Source of the DNA: Streptomyces sp. NBC_00353
GTDB taxonomy: Bacteria; Actinomycetota; Actinomycetes; Streptomycetales; Streptomycetaceae
NCBI RefSeq assembly: GCF_036108815.1
Contig: NZ_CP107985.1
Location: 9,235,501-9,299,500 of the forward strand
Direction: 5' to 3'
DNA length: 64,000 nt
Below the pieces are notes generated by a model. That model saw only the letters and a list, made by a program, of their open reading frames with translations. It was not told where the DNA came from and searched no databases. Positions 16,569-25,557 of this stretch are shown piece after piece. Within the stretch, counting starts at the first letter, position 1. Each line of letters starts with the position of its first letter. The position numbers and the translations under genes were made by a program.

Positions 16569-18665
16569 TCAGCTCCTGCGGTTGCCGCCGACCAGGGCCT
16601 TGCCGGTCGGGATGCGGATCTCGTAGCCGCCGTCCAAGGCGGCAGTGGCGCCTGCGGGCAGGTCCAGTCGCCAGACGCGGGTGCCCGGCGCATGTCGATC
16701 GGGCCCCGTGCCTTCCTCGGGTGCTGTCCAATCGGCTCGTTCCTCGATCCGGACGTCCGGCTCGGAGGTGACCGGCACCCGCTCGCGGACTTCCACGGTG
16801 ACGGGCCTCGCGAGCCGGTTGGCCAGCTCCACGTGGACGCGGTGGTCGAGCACGGTGGTGCTGTTGCGCAGGCCCGAGGTCGACTCGTGCAGGTTCGTGC
16901 GGCGGCTGACCCGGATTCCCTCGGCCGGCCCGAGCCCCACCCGGCGGACGCCGCCGGGGGCAAGCGTGGGCAGTGCGGCGGTCAGCAGGAAGTCGTCGTC
17001 GACGGTGACCTCCACCGGGCCGGCCAGCAGTGCCTGGTCGGTGGAGTTGGAGAGCACCAACGTCGCGTACACGGTCTGCTCCACGGACGGCACACAGAGG
17101 TACTCGGCACGCAGGCCGACCGGGATCTCGCCGACGGTGACGGTGTGCCAGGTGCCGTCCGACGGAATGTCGGCACGGGCGGTGGCATCGAAGCGGTGGT
17201 CGAAGGAACCCGCCGACTCGCGGGGCCGCACGGCCTGCCCGTGCAACGGCAGCGCGGCCACCGCTTCGGCGCGGCGGCGGTACTCGGCCGCCACGGGGTC
17301 GAAGGAAGAGTCGGGAAACAGCCGGCCTCTGCGACTGCCCTGCTCGTCGGGGCCGCACAGGACAAGGGCGGCATAGTCGAGCTCGGCGCCGCTCGGCTGC
17401 GGCGGACCGGCTACCGGTTCCGGAGGGGGTGGCGGCGCAGCCCGGCCAGGAGCCGCGGGCGCCATGGCGGCGGGGGCACCCGCGAAAGACCTCTCGCCGG
17501 TACGGGGCCTGTTGCCCGGTCGCGACCCGGCCGGCTGCGCGAGGGCGGGCATCCCGCCGCCAAAGGATTCCGGGGGAGCGGCGCCGGGCACCGGGACCGC
17601 TGCAGACGGACCGCCGTAGCTCTGCGGTGCCGGAGGCGGCGGAGGCGGCGGTGGCGGAACGGGACCGGATGCGAAGCCGCCCGCGGCACCCATGGGCGCG
17701 GGGCCGGCCCCGACAGCCGCGGGTGCGATGGTCGTGGCTGGGCCGGGGCCCGCCGCGTCGTAGCCGGAGAACAAGTCGAGCAGTCCGGCCGGGGGCTCGC
17801 GCCAGCCAGAAGGCGCGGGGGTGGGCTGACTGCGACCGATCCGGATCGAGCGGAGTCTCGGCAGGTCGGTGCGGCGCCGGAGATCGGCGGTGGCCAGGGC
17901 GATGCGCACGCCGGTCCAGTCCTCGCCGGTCCGCTGGGCGACCGAGGCGCGCAGCACCAGACGGCCGCTGCCGTCGCCCTGACGGTGAGTGAGGCGGTAG
18001 GCCGGCACCCAAACGGCGCCCGGCACCCCGTATTCCAGCTCCAGCTCCACCTCAGCATCACCGGTGCCGTCGAGTGTCAGGACCGCGCAGACTGTGGTCT
18101 CCACGTGCGCTGGCGGCGCGTCGGTGGAGGCACGGGCGAGCCTGTCCGCGGCGACGGTGAGCTCGTGCTCGACGTTCCGCAGCGCCTCCTCCAGCTCGAC
18201 GAGGCGGTTGTGCAGTCCCGCCAGCCGCTCGTCGACGAAGTCGGCGAGCTCCAGCCAGGCGTCGACCGGGGTACGGCGGTGCGGGTCCTCGCGCCTGCGG
18301 GCAGGTGGGACCGGGTGGAGAGCGCTGATCTCTTCGATCAGGCTCAGCTGTCGGTCCCTGCGTCCCTGCGCCGCCGCGTACTCGTCGCTCAGCCGCTCGA
18401 CCTCGCGCCGCAACTCGTCGGGAGTGCCCGTGCCGAGCGATGAGACCTCGACTTCCACCCGGGCCTCGGTGACGCGCACCCCGGGCGCGCCCAGGACACG
18501 GGCCCGCAGCGAGCCCGGGTTCAGCGAGCGGGGCAGTCCCGTCACCCGCACCCGGCCGTCGGGCGACACGCTGCCCCGCGCCAGGCGTCGGCAGACCGCG
18601 CCCTGCGCGTACACCACGACCGAATCAAGAGTCGACCCCCACCGCTGTGTTGACTCAGCCGTCAT
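16569..18665 (-). CDS. DUF4139 domain protein (mucoidy-inhibitor-A-like) with Pro-rich insert
   Basis: A 698-residue paralogue of the downstream protein. An N-terminal DUF4140-like domain (DSVVVYAQGAVCRRLARGSV) leads into a coiled coil (RREVERLSDEYAAAQGRRDR) and then a DUF4139 domain with VPAYRLTHRQGDGSGRLVLR and VAQRTGEDWTGVRIALATAD. A low-complexity insert of over 100 residues (runs of Pro, Ala and Gly) separates this from the C-terminal half, which ends EIRIPTGKALVGGNRRS. The insert is absent from the downstream paralogue and suggests a flexible linker. ATG 18665 was chosen over one 24 bp upstream because the domain begins soon after. It leads a two-gene operon. Confidence 0.85.
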   Translation of the reverse strand: MTAESTQRWGSTLDSVVVYAQGAVCRRLARGSVSPDGRVRVTGLPRSLNPGSLRARVLGAPGVRVTEARVEVEVSSLGTGTPDELRREVERLSDEYAAAQGRRDRQLSLIEEISALHPVPPARRREDPHRRTPVDAWLELADFVDERLAGLHNRLVELEEALRNVEHELTVAADRLARASTDAPPAHVETTVCAVLTLDGTGDAEVELELEYGVPGAVWVPAYRLTHRQGDGSGRLVLRASVAQRTGEDWTGVRIALATADLRRRTDLPRLRSIRIGRSQPTPAPSGWREPPAGLLDLFSGYDAAGPGPATTIAPAAVGAGPAPMGAAGGFASGPVPPPPPPPPPAPQSYGGPSAAVPVPGAAPPESFGGGMPALAQPAGSRPGNRPRTGERSFAGAPAAMAPAAPGRAAPPPPPEPVAGPPQPSGAELDYAALVLCGPDEQGSRRGRLFPDSSFDPVAAEYRRRAEAVAALPLHGQAVRPRESAGSFDHRFDATARADIPSDGTWHTVTVGEIPVGLRAEYLCVPSVEQTVYATLVLSNSTDQALLAGPVEVTVDDDFLLTAALPTLAPGGVRRVGLGPAEGIRVSRRTNLHESTSGLRNSTTVLDHRVHVELANRLARPVTVEVRERVPVTSEPDVRIEERADWTAPEEGTGPDRHAPGTRVWRLDLPAGATAALDGGYEIRIPTGKALVGGNRRS

Positions 18666-19155
18666 GTGCTCCGCCCCCCGCCGGTCCATACTGAGCGAAG
18701 CCTACTCCCGGGCGGTCTGCGCGTCCGCGTCGAATCAGGAGGATGGCGTCCAGCACCACACGCCCGGTTGACCGAGCAGCCGTTTCACCGCCTCCTACAG
18801 GGGGCGGGTGTCCATGCACTGCAGTGCTGCGGACGGCTTCGGTTGCCCGCACGCAAGCGGGCGGCCTCCGCTGCGAATGCCCAACGCTTCTCTGGGGCAG
18901 CCCTTTTTCTTCGGTCGGCCGGGCTCTGCCTCGGGACCTGCCCGGATGGATGAGCCAAGGTGTCTTGCCCCTTGACCGAGTCCGTTCTTGGCCTCTGATC
19001 TCGAACAGTGAGTTGGTTCATGTTCACTGACCCGGGCATTCGCCGGACAGGCGGACGGCCTCGCATGAGCATGCGGTCCGTCACAGGACCGCACTCATAC
19101 GAGGACCACGGGGCGGGCCTCTCTTGACCGATCAAGCTCTTCTTTCGCGGTGGCG
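18666..19155. other. 490-bp upstream region of the DUF4139 operon
   Basis: No convincing gene. It should hold the operon promoter. A near-palindrome CTTGAC-CG-ATCAAG at 19123-19136 has the same layout as the two operators in the 10.8-12.7 kb cluster, with one mismatch in the right arm; it may be fortuitous. Confidence 0.4.
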
Positions 19156-19566
19156 CTAGGAGTTGGACCAGTCCCTGGTGGAGAGGACCAGCAGGTAGCC
19201 GTCCGGGTCTTGGAGGGTCACGCCCCACGTATCCCAGTACGGATTGTGCGCCGGCACTCGCTTGCCGCCGTGCCGTTCGAGGCGTTCGACCAGGGAGGCA
19301 GGCACCGGTTCGCCGAGGTAGATCACCAGAAGGTCCTCGGGGGTCGGCCGTGGATCCACGGTGTCGACGGGATCATGCACGAGTTCCAGGTGCCACCCGG
19401 CGCCCGGCCAGCCGACCATCAGGAGCGAGTGGTCGCCTGGAGTGCCACCTGCCGCATGCTGGTACAGAACGTCGAGACCCAGACCCGAGATCCAGAACTG
19501 TTCCGCCGCTCCCAGGTCACGTGACGGACGAGCGATGCGTACATGGGCTGTGGCGTTGGCCGGCAT
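19156..19566 (-). CDS. Glyoxalase/bleomycin-resistance (VOC) family protein
   Basis: A 136-residue single VOC domain pair. It opens HVRIARPSRDLGAAEQFWIS with a candidate metal His, continues with GWHLELVHD (Glu ligand after His) and closes with WGVTLQDPDGYLLVLSTRDW, the usual C-terminal beta-alpha-beta-beta-beta unit. Such proteins are dioxygenases, isomerases, glyoxalases or drug-sequestering proteins; which applies cannot be told. It stands alone, with about 320 bp to the beta-galactosidase gene downstream on the same strand. No strong ribosome-binding site is seen before ATG 19566. Confidence 0.85.
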   Translation of the reverse strand: MPANATAHVRIARPSRDLGAAEQFWISGLGLDVLYQHAAGGTPGDHSLLMVGWPGAGWHLELVHDPVDTVDPRPTPEDLLVIYLGEPVPASLVERLERHGGKRVPAHNPYWDTWGVTLQDPDGYLLVLSTRDWSNS

Positions 19567-19887
19567 GTGCTACCCCTGGTCGGAATGGAGCCGCCGTACG
19601 CCGACCGCTCATCACGAGGACCCTAGCGAGCGGACGAGCACGGGCCCATCGGGCGCTGGTCCTAGGTCTGCCTCAGAAGTGTTGGTGACAGCGAGCGGTG
19701 AGCCGCTGTGACCAGCACTTCCGCAACAGGCCCCGGCTTGAGATTCAACGTCCTCGGCAGGCAATTCCCACCCCCCTGATGCCGTGCGCGACACCGGCTG
19801 CGAGGGCACGTCGGCGTGACCCTCGAACGGGTTGCCCGCCGCTCAGGGGGTGTCAGGGGGCTCTTCTGTACGCGGTGAACCCCGTCG
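19567..19887. other. Intergenic region, nothing recognised
   Basis: About 320 bp between the beta-galactosidase stop and the VOC gene start. It contains the VOC promoter by position; no hairpin or gene is obvious. Confidence 0.4.
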
Positions 19888-21939
19888 TCAGGTCGCGGGC
19901 TGCCGCAGCACGGCGACGTCTCTGGGGGAGAGAACGAGGGCGCCGTCATCGCTTGCCCGACCGATCAGGAGCTCCCCGGCGAGTCCGGTCACCGGCACCG
20001 TCTCGTCGGTCCGGTTGACCAGGAAGAGGTAGCGGCTGTCGCCGTCGCGGCGCACGATCAACTCGACACTTCCCCTTGCGCCGTCGGGCAGTTCACTGCC
20101 GACATCGGCAGAGGCGAGCAGCTTCGGCAGCAGGACGGTGAGGCCGTCCGCACCCAGCCGGGTGGAGATGTAGGCGGCCGAACCCTGGCCCACGGCGCGG
20201 CGGGTGACGGCGGGGCGGCCGGCGTACGCACCGCTGCAGTACTCGGCCAGCACCTCCACCTCGGGGTCGGTGACGGTGATCCGGTCGGTCCACAGCGTGC
20301 CCAACGTGGCGCCGTCCAGCCCGACTTCGACCGTGTCGCCGTCGAGCAGGGGGCCGAACTCCTCGATGCGGATGCCGAGGAGATCGCGCAGGGCTCCCGG
20401 GTAGCCGCCGAGCCAGATGTGGTCGTTCTCGTCGACGACGCCGGAGAAGTACGTGGTGACCAGGTGGCCGCCGTTCTCGGCGTACCGGGTGAGTTCCTTG
20501 GCCAGCGCGGCGGGGACGACGTGCAGTACCGGCGTGATCAGGAGCTGGTAGCGGTCGAGGTCGGCCTGTGCGGTGACGACGTCTGCCCTCACGCCGAGGG
20601 TGAGGAGGGCGGAGTACCAGTCGAGCGCCTCCTTGCGGTAATCGAGGAGGGAAGTGGGATGGGAGTCCTGCTCGCTGGCCCACCACGACTCCCAGTCGAA
20701 GACGATCCCGACGCGTGCCGTTTCACGTTCGGACCCGGCGACCGGGGCCAGCGTCCTGAGGGTCCGGCCGAGTTCGGTCACCGCGCGGAAGGCGTCACTG
20801 TCGGGCCCGGCGTGCGGCACCATCGCCGAGTGGTATTTCTCGGCGCCGGCCGCCGACTGTCGCCACTGGAAGAAGCACACGGCGTCGGCGCCGTGCGCGA
20901 CGTGCAGCAGTGAGTCGCGGGCGAGGTCGCCGGGACGCTTGGCCAGGTTGACGGGTTGCCAGTTGACGGCGCTGGTGGAGTGCTCCATGAGGAACCACGG
21001 ACGTCCGCCCGAGATACCGCTGACGAGGTTGGCGGAGAAGGACAGTTCGTCGCGGTCCTGGGGCCCGGAGGTGACGTAGTGGTCGTTGGAGACGAAGTCG
21101 ATCTCATCAGCCCAGTCGGCGTAGTTCATCCCCTTGGTGCCGCCCATGACCATGAAGTTCGTGGTGACCGGAACACCGGGTGTGATCGCGCGCAGCACGT
21201 CCCGCTCCGCGCGCAGATACTCCTTCAGCGCATCGGAGGAGAAGCGCTTGAAGTCCAGCTGCTGCGTCGGGTTCGGGTGGGAAGCGGCCAGCCGGGGCGG
21301 CAGGATCTGCTCCCAGTCGCTGTACCTCTGGGACCAGAAAGCGGTGCCCCAGGCATGGTTGAGGCCGTCGAGCGTGGTGTACCGGGCGCGCAGCCAGTCG
21401 CGGAAGGCACGGGTGGCGTCGTCGGAGAAGTCGTAGATGTTGTGGCAGCCCAGCTCGTTGGAGACGTGCCAGGCCACCAGCGCGGGGTGGTTCGCGTACC
21501 GCTCGGCGATCGTCCGCACCAGGCGCAGCGAATGCTCGCGGAAGACGGGCGAGGTGGGACGCCAGTGCTGCCGTGCCCCCGGCCACACCGTCTCACCGGA
21601 GGCGGTCACCGGGAGGATTTCCGGGTGCGCCGTGGTGAGCCAGGGCGGTGGGGACGCGGTGGCGGTGGCCAGGTCGACTCCGATGCCTCCCGCGTGCAGC
21701 AGGTCCATGATCTCGTCGAGCCAGGAGAAGTCCCACTCGTTCTCCGCCGGCTGGATGCGGGCCCAGGAGAAGATCCCCACGGAGACGATGTTGACGCCGG
21801 CCTCGCGCATCAGCCGTACGTCCTCCTCCCACACCTCGCGTGGCCACTGCTCCGGGTTGTAGTCGGCTCCGTAGGCGAGGCGGGGGGTGGGATCACCGTC
21901 CGGCCCGTGCTGCAACTGGGACAGGAGGGTGGAGATCAT
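19888..21939 (-). CDS. Beta-galactosidase, glycoside hydrolase family 42
   Basis: A 683-residue GH42 enzyme that hydrolyses terminal beta-D-galactosyl residues. It starts GADYNPEQWPREVWEEDVRL, typical of the (beta/alpha)8 barrel. The acid/base Glu lies in WHVSNELGCHN and the nucleophile Glu in WFLMEHSTSAVNWQ; LVTTYFSGVVDENDHIWLGG marks the trimerisation domain. A short beta C-domain ends LVLSPRDVAVLRQP. It lacks a signal peptide, so the substrate must be imported, consistent with the ABC permease genes upstream in the same operon. ATG 21939 was preferred to one 24 bp upstream. It is the last gene of the operon, separated from the binding-protein gene by a strong hairpin. Expression is presumably repressed by the divergent LacI protein. 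Confidence 0.95.
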   Translation of the reverse strand: MISTLLSQLQHGPDGDPTPRLAYGADYNPEQWPREVWEEDVRLMREAGVNIVSVGIFSWARIQPAENEWDFSWLDEIMDLLHAGGIGVDLATATASPPPWLTTAHPEILPVTASGETVWPGARQHWRPTSPVFREHSLRLVRTIAERYANHPALVAWHVSNELGCHNIYDFSDDATRAFRDWLRARYTTLDGLNHAWGTAFWSQRYSDWEQILPPRLAASHPNPTQQLDFKRFSSDALKEYLRAERDVLRAITPGVPVTTNFMVMGGTKGMNYADWADEIDFVSNDHYVTSGPQDRDELSFSANLVSGISGGRPWFLMEHSTSAVNWQPVNLAKRPGDLARDSLLHVAHGADAVCFFQWRQSAAGAEKYHSAMVPHAGPDSDAFRAVTELGRTLRTLAPVAGSERETARVGIVFDWESWWASEQDSHPTSLLDYRKEALDWYSALLTLGVRADVVTAQADLDRYQLLITPVLHVVPAALAKELTRYAENGGHLVTTYFSGVVDENDHIWLGGYPGALRDLLGIRIEEFGPLLDGDTVEVGLDGATLGTLWTDRITVTDPEVEVLAEYCSGAYAGRPAVTRRAVGQGSAAYISTRLGADGLTVLLPKLLASADVGSELPDGARGSVELIVRRDGDSRYLFLVNRTDETVPVTGLAGELLIGRASDDGALVLSPRDVAVLRQPAT

Positions 21940-21996
21940 GGTGGTCCTTCCGGTGTACCGCACGGGGTGGCGCGAGGTGATGCGTGGTGGCTTCCG

Positions 21997-22037
21997 GGAG
22001 GCTGCCGCTGCGAGCTTGCTGCTCAGCGGCAGCCTCC
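21997..22037 (-). terminator. Intra-operon hairpin between binding-protein and beta-galactosidase genes
   Basis: Perfect 14-bp arms GGAGGCTGCCGCTG (21997-22010) and CAGCGGCAGCCTCC (22024-22037) with a 13-nt loop lie just past the binding-protein stop. There is no U-tract. It likely stabilises the upstream mRNA or partly terminates, giving more binding protein than enzyme. Confidence 0.7.
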
Positions 22038-22058
22038 GGGGCGGCTGCTTCTGAGCGG

Positions 22059-23402
22059 CTACTTCTGAACGGTGAAGCCCTGCTCGTTTCCGTACTTGAC
22101 GGAGGCGTCCTGCCAGCTCTTCAGACCGTCGGTCAGCTTGGTGCCGGATATGTAGGCCTTGCCGACTGTGTCGTTGAAGATCGAGTTGGCGTAGACCTGG
22201 TAGGGCAGGTACGACCAGTCGGAGGCGACGTTCGCGGCCGACTCGGCGAAGATCTTGTTGGCCTGCTGTCCGCCGAAGTACGGGAACGCGGTGTTCTGGA
22301 ACGAGCTGGACTGGAGATCGGCGGTGGTCGCCGGGAAGGCGCCCGCCTTGAGCCGGGCCTGGACGCCCTTGCCGGCGTTCGCGTACTCGGTGAAGGCGTA
22401 GGCGAGTTCCTTGTTCTTGCCCAGCGTGGGCAGGGCCAGGGAGCTGCCGCCGTTCTCCGCGCTGGCCTTGTCACCGGCGGTCCACGCGGGCAGCGGTGCG
22501 GCGCGCCAGTCGCCGGAGGCGCCCTGCACGCCCGTGGCGAAGTTGGCGGGCATCCAGGCTCCGGTGGCCAGGGTCGCGATGGTGCCGTCGCCCAGCCCCT
22601 TGTACCAGTCGTCGCTCCAGCCGGTGATGGGCGCCAGCAGCTTCTCGTCGAGGAGATGCTGCCAGACGGCGGTGTACTTCTGGGCGCCGGCGTCGGAGAA
22701 GTCGATCTTCACGTTCGTGCCGTCGACCTTGTAGGGGCGCGAACCGGCCTGCCACAGCAGGCTGGTGGTCTCGCCGGCGTCGCCGGTGTCATTGGCGATG
22801 TACGCCTTGGGGTCGGCCTTGTGCAGGGCGCGGGCCGCCGTGAGGTACTCGTCCCACGTCGTCGGCACCTTGATTTTGTACTTGTCGAAGACCTTCTTGT
22901 TGTAGAAGAGGGCCATGGGCCCGGAGTCCATCGGCAGCGCGTATACGTTCTTGCTGCCGGATTTCACGGCGTTCCACGGGCCGGGGGAGTACTTGCCGGC
23001 GAGCTTGTCGGCGCCGTACGGGGTCAGGTCGTCCAGACCCTTCGTCAGCGCGTACTGCCCCAGTGCGTAGTACTCGATCTGCGCGACGTCGGGGACACCC
23101 TTCTTCGCGGAGATGGCGTTCTGCAGGGCCTTGTACTGGTCGTTGCCGGTGCCGGAGTTGACGAGCTTGACGTGGACGGCCGGGTGTTCCTTCTGGAAGT
23201 CGGCGGCGACCTGCTTCAGTGTGGGCTCCCAGGCCCAGACCGTGAGGGTGCCGCCCTTCTTCAGGGCCGCGTCGATGTCCTTGGAGGAGACCTGCTTCGT
23301 GCTGGAGCTGCTGTCGTCGGAGCCGCCGCAGGCGGTCGCCCCCAAGGCGAGGGCCGAGACCAGGGCGAGGCCGCGCAGCAGGCGGCGGGGGTTCATGTGC
23401 AT
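22059..23402 (-). CDS. Carbohydrate ABC transporter substrate-binding lipoprotein
   Basis: A 447-residue family-1 sugar-binding protein. A lipoprotein signal ends in LALGATACGGSDDS, with the lipidated Cys near residue 25. The mature part shows GGTLTVWAWEPTLKQVAADF, SSLALPTLGKNKELAYAFTE and MALFYNKKVFDKYKIKVPTT then WDEYLTAARAL, the hinge region typical of the group. It should capture a beta-galactoside or galacto-oligosaccharide outside the cell and deliver it to the two permeases encoded upstream. A GGAAG lies about 7 nt before ATG 23402; an ATG two codons later (23396) is possible. Confidence 0.93.
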   Translation of the reverse strand: MHMNPRRLLRGLALVSALALGATACGGSDDSSSSTKQVSSKDIDAALKKGGTLTVWAWEPTLKQVAADFQKEHPAVHVKLVNSGTGNDQYKALQNAISAKKGVPDVAQIEYYALGQYALTKGLDDLTPYGADKLAGKYSPGPWNAVKSGSKNVYALPMDSGPMALFYNKKVFDKYKIKVPTTWDEYLTAARALHKADPKAYIANDTGDAGETTSLLWQAGSRPYKVDGTNVKIDFSDAGAQKYTAVWQHLLDEKLLAPITGWSDDWYKGLGDGTIATLATGAWMPANFATGVQGASGDWRAAPLPAWTAGDKASAENGGSSLALPTLGKNKELAYAFTEYANAGKGVQARLKAGAFPATTADLQSSSFQNTAFPYFGGQQANKIFAESAANVASDWSYLPYQVYANSIFNDTVGKAYISGTKLTDGLKSWQDASVKYGNEQGFTVQK

Positions 23403-23497
23403 GGGAGTGCTTCCACTTCGTCGTGGCCGAAACCGTGCCTGATGAGGGTTGGAAATCTGTGGGGGAGACCGGGGGTGTTGCCGTGCGGGGCTCGGGG

Positions 23498-24433
23498 TTA
23501 CTCCTTGACGCTTCCGGCGGCGAGCCCGGACTGCCAGTACTTCTGCAGCAGGAGGAACGCGGCGATCAGCGGCAGGATGGTGATCAGCGAGCCGGTGATC
23601 ACCAGGTTGAAGACGGGCGTGCCGCCGGCGGTGGCGGCCTGGGCGTTCCAGCTGTTCAGGCCCAGGGTCAGCGGATACCAGTCCGGGTCCTTGAGCATGA
23701 TCAGCGGCAGGAAGTAGTTGTTCCAGGTCGCGACCATCGTGAACAGCGAGACGGTCACGATGCCGGGTGCGAGCAGCGGCAGGACGACCTGGAAGAAGGT
23801 GCGCAGTTCGCCCGCGCCGTCGATGCGGGCGGCCTCCAGTAGTTCGTCGGGGACGGCCTCGGAGGCGAAGACCCACATCAGATAGAGGCCGAACGGCGAG
23901 ATGAGGGACGGGATGATCACCGACCACGGGGTGTCGGTCAGCCCCATCTTGCTGAACATCAGGAACGTGGGGACGGCCAGGGCGGTGCCCGGCACCGCGA
24001 CGGCACCGATGACGACGGCGAAGACGGCGCGTTTGCCGGGGAACTTGAACTTTGCCAGGGCGTAGCCGCCCAGGACCGCCAGCAAGGTGGCGCCGCCGGC
24101 CCCGACCACGACGTACAGCACGGTGTTCAGCAGCCAGCGGGTGAAGACGCCGTCGCTGTAGGTGAACGTCTCACGGATGTTGTCCCACAGGGCGAAGTCG
24201 CCGTTGAACCACAGCCCGAAGGAATGGGCCAGCCCCTCCTGGGTCTTGGTGGCGCTGATGATCAGCCATGCCAGCGGCACCAGGGAGTAGAGGAGGACCA
24301 GACCGGTGAGCACGGTCAGCAGCACGCTGCGCCTGGGGCGCCCGGGGCTGTGCCGGCGCGGCGTGCGAAGGCGGGGCGCGGAGCCGGCCGGAGGAACCGA
24401 TGGCTGGGCGAGGGTGGTGACAGGGCTGCTCAT
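23498..24433 (-). CDS. Carbohydrate ABC transporter permease (MalG type)
   Basis: A 311-residue inner-membrane protein with six hydrophobic helices. The binding-protein-dependent permease loop appears as EAARIDGAGELRTFFQVVLP LLAPG, matching the EAA-G consensus that contacts the ATPase. A proline/arginine-rich cytoplasmic N-terminus precedes helix 1. It pairs with the MalF-type permease encoded 4 bp upstream. No ATPase gene lies in the operon; in Streptomyces such CUT1 systems commonly share the ATPase MsiK encoded elsewhere, and this is inferred here. Confidence 0.94.
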   Translation of the reverse strand: MSSPVTTLAQPSVPPAGSAPRLRTPRRHSPGRPRRSVLLTVLTGLVLLYSLVPLAWLIISATKTQEGLAHSFGLWFNGDFALWDNIRETFTYSDGVFTRWLLNTVLYVVVGAGGATLLAVLGGYALAKFKFPGKRAVFAVVIGAVAVPGTALAVPTFLMFSKMGLTDTPWSVIIPSLISPFGLYLMWVFASEAVPDELLEAARIDGAGELRTFFQVVLPLLAPGIVTVSLFTMVATWNNYFLPLIMLKDPDWYPLTLGLNSWNAQAATAGGTPVFNLVITGSLITILPLIAAFLLLQKYWQSGLAAGSVKE

Positions 24434-24437
24434 CGCT

Positions 24438-25364
24438 TCACGCTCCCTTGCGCATGCCGCGCAGCTGGACGACGTAGGCGATGACCATGGTGATCAGGCC
24501 CATGACGATGGCGACCGTCGCGGAGTAGTTGTGCTGCTGGCCCGAGAAGGACAGCGAGTACGTGTAGTAGTTCGGGGTGTAGTCGGTGGTGATGGAGTTC
24601 GGCGCCAGCTTCTGAAGGATGCTCGGCTCGTTGAACAGCTGGAAGGTGCCGATGATCGAGAAGATCGTCGCGATGACGAGGGCACCGCGGATGGCGGGGA
24701 GCTTGATGGCGGTGATCACGCGGATCTGCCCGGCGCCGTCGATCTGCGCGGCCTCGTACAGCGATGCCGGGATGACGCGGAGCGCGGAGTAGAAGATCAG
24801 CATGTTGTAACCGACGAACTCCCAGGTCACGATGTTGCCGATGGACGCCAGGATCAGATTGGGTCCGAGCGGGTTGGGAAGCGATACGCCGAGGGCGTCG
24901 TTGATGTCGCTCACCAGACCGAAGCGGGTGCCGTACATGAAGCCCCACATGAGCGTGGCGACCACGGCGGGTACCGCGTACGGCAGGAAGATCGAGATCC
25001 GGAAGAAGTCCCTGCCGTACAGCCGCCCGCTGTCCAGGGCGAGTGCCACGAGCAGGGCGATGCCCAGCATGATCGGCACCTGAATCAGCAGGAACAGCGA
25101 TACGCGCCCCAGGGAGTCCCAGAACTGGCTGTCGTGCAGGGCCTGTTGGTAGTTGTCCAGGCCCACGAAGGACGTGCCGCCGATGAGCTTGTCGCGGAAG
25201 AGGCTGAGGTAGATCGAATAGGCGATCGGAGCCAGGAAGACGAAGGCGAAGACCACCGCGAAGGGACCGATGAACCCCCACCCTGTCCAGGAGCGGCGGT
25301 CCCGTTTCGCCGCAGGCCGGGCCGGGTGCCGGGGTACGGCCGCAGGGGGTTGTAGCGTCGTCAT
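24438..25364 (-). CDS. Carbohydrate ABC transporter permease (MalF type)
   Basis: A 308-residue membrane protein with six helices. The EAA loop is YEAAQIDGAGQIRVITAIKL and the first helix FIGPFAVVFAFVFLAPIAYS. It is the first gene of the operon, 48 bp from the nearer of two LacI-type operators, and its stop lies 4 bp before the partner permease start. Together the pair form the transmembrane channel for the sugar brought by the lipoprotein. The order permease-permease-binding protein-hydrolase differs from the commoner binding-protein-first arrangement. Confidence 0.94.
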   Translation of the reverse strand: MTTLQPPAAVPRHPARPAAKRDRRSWTGWGFIGPFAVVFAFVFLAPIAYSIYLSLFRDKLIGGTSFVGLDNYQQALHDSQFWDSLGRVSLFLLIQVPIMLGIALLVALALDSGRLYGRDFFRISIFLPYAVPAVVATLMWGFMYGTRFGLVSDINDALGVSLPNPLGPNLILASIGNIVTWEFVGYNMLIFYSALRVIPASLYEAAQIDGAGQIRVITAIKLPAIRGALVIATIFSIIGTFQLFNEPSILQKLAPNSITTDYTPNYYTYSLSFSGQQHNYSATVAIVMGLITMVIAYVVQLRGMRKGA

Positions 25365-25412
25365 GTCGTTCCTCGCTCGTCCATCTCGGAACCGGCGTCG
25401 CCCGCCGTCGCG

Positions 25413-25428
25413 ATGTTTACGTAAACAT
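25413..25428. promoter_or_regulatory. LacI-type operator 1 (ATGTTTACGTAAACAT)
   Basis: A perfect 16-bp palindrome with the central CG typical of LacI/GalR operators, 48 bp upstream of the first permease start. An identical copy lies 44 bp away (centre to centre), close to four helical turns, which suits cooperative binding or a short loop. Confidence 0.85.
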
Positions 25429-25456
25429 GCCGCGCCGGGGAGAGCCTCGGGCTGTT

Positions 25457-25472
25457 ATGTTTACGTAAACAT
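25457..25472. promoter_or_regulatory. LacI-type operator 2 (ATGTTTACGTAAACAT)
   Basis: The second identical 16-bp palindrome, 85 bp upstream of the divergent lacI-type gene start. Together the two sites span the whole divergent promoter region, implying repression of the sugar operon and autoregulation. Confidence 0.85.
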
Positions 25473-25557
25473 CCGATGGCGGCATGTCTACACTGCGCCA
25501 ATGTTGGTGGTCAAGGGTCGTCTGCTGAAACTGCGACTCGGGTAATGAGGGAGACGG

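Noticed and set aside
14998..18012. Single 1,004-residue fusion across both DUF4139 genes
   Set aside because: The upstream 480 codons are an out-of-frame shadow of the first paralogue; the downstream gene has its own ATG at 16560.
16566..18443. Very long plus-strand open frame of about 625 codons antisense to the first DUF4139 gene
   Set aside because: Its composition is the Gly/Arg/Ala-rich pattern produced by reading a high-GC gene backwards; it has no domain resemblance, while the minus strand shows clear family motifs.
22059..23927. Longer upstream start for the sugar-binding protein (about 620 residues)
   Set aside because: The added N-terminus overlaps the permease gene in another frame; the lipoprotein signal at 23402 is the natural start.
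25413..25472. Two identical repeats considered as the start of a CRISPR array
   Set aside because: Only two copies, each a perfect palindrome of 16 bp typical of LacI operators and flanked by the divergent regulator and target genes.
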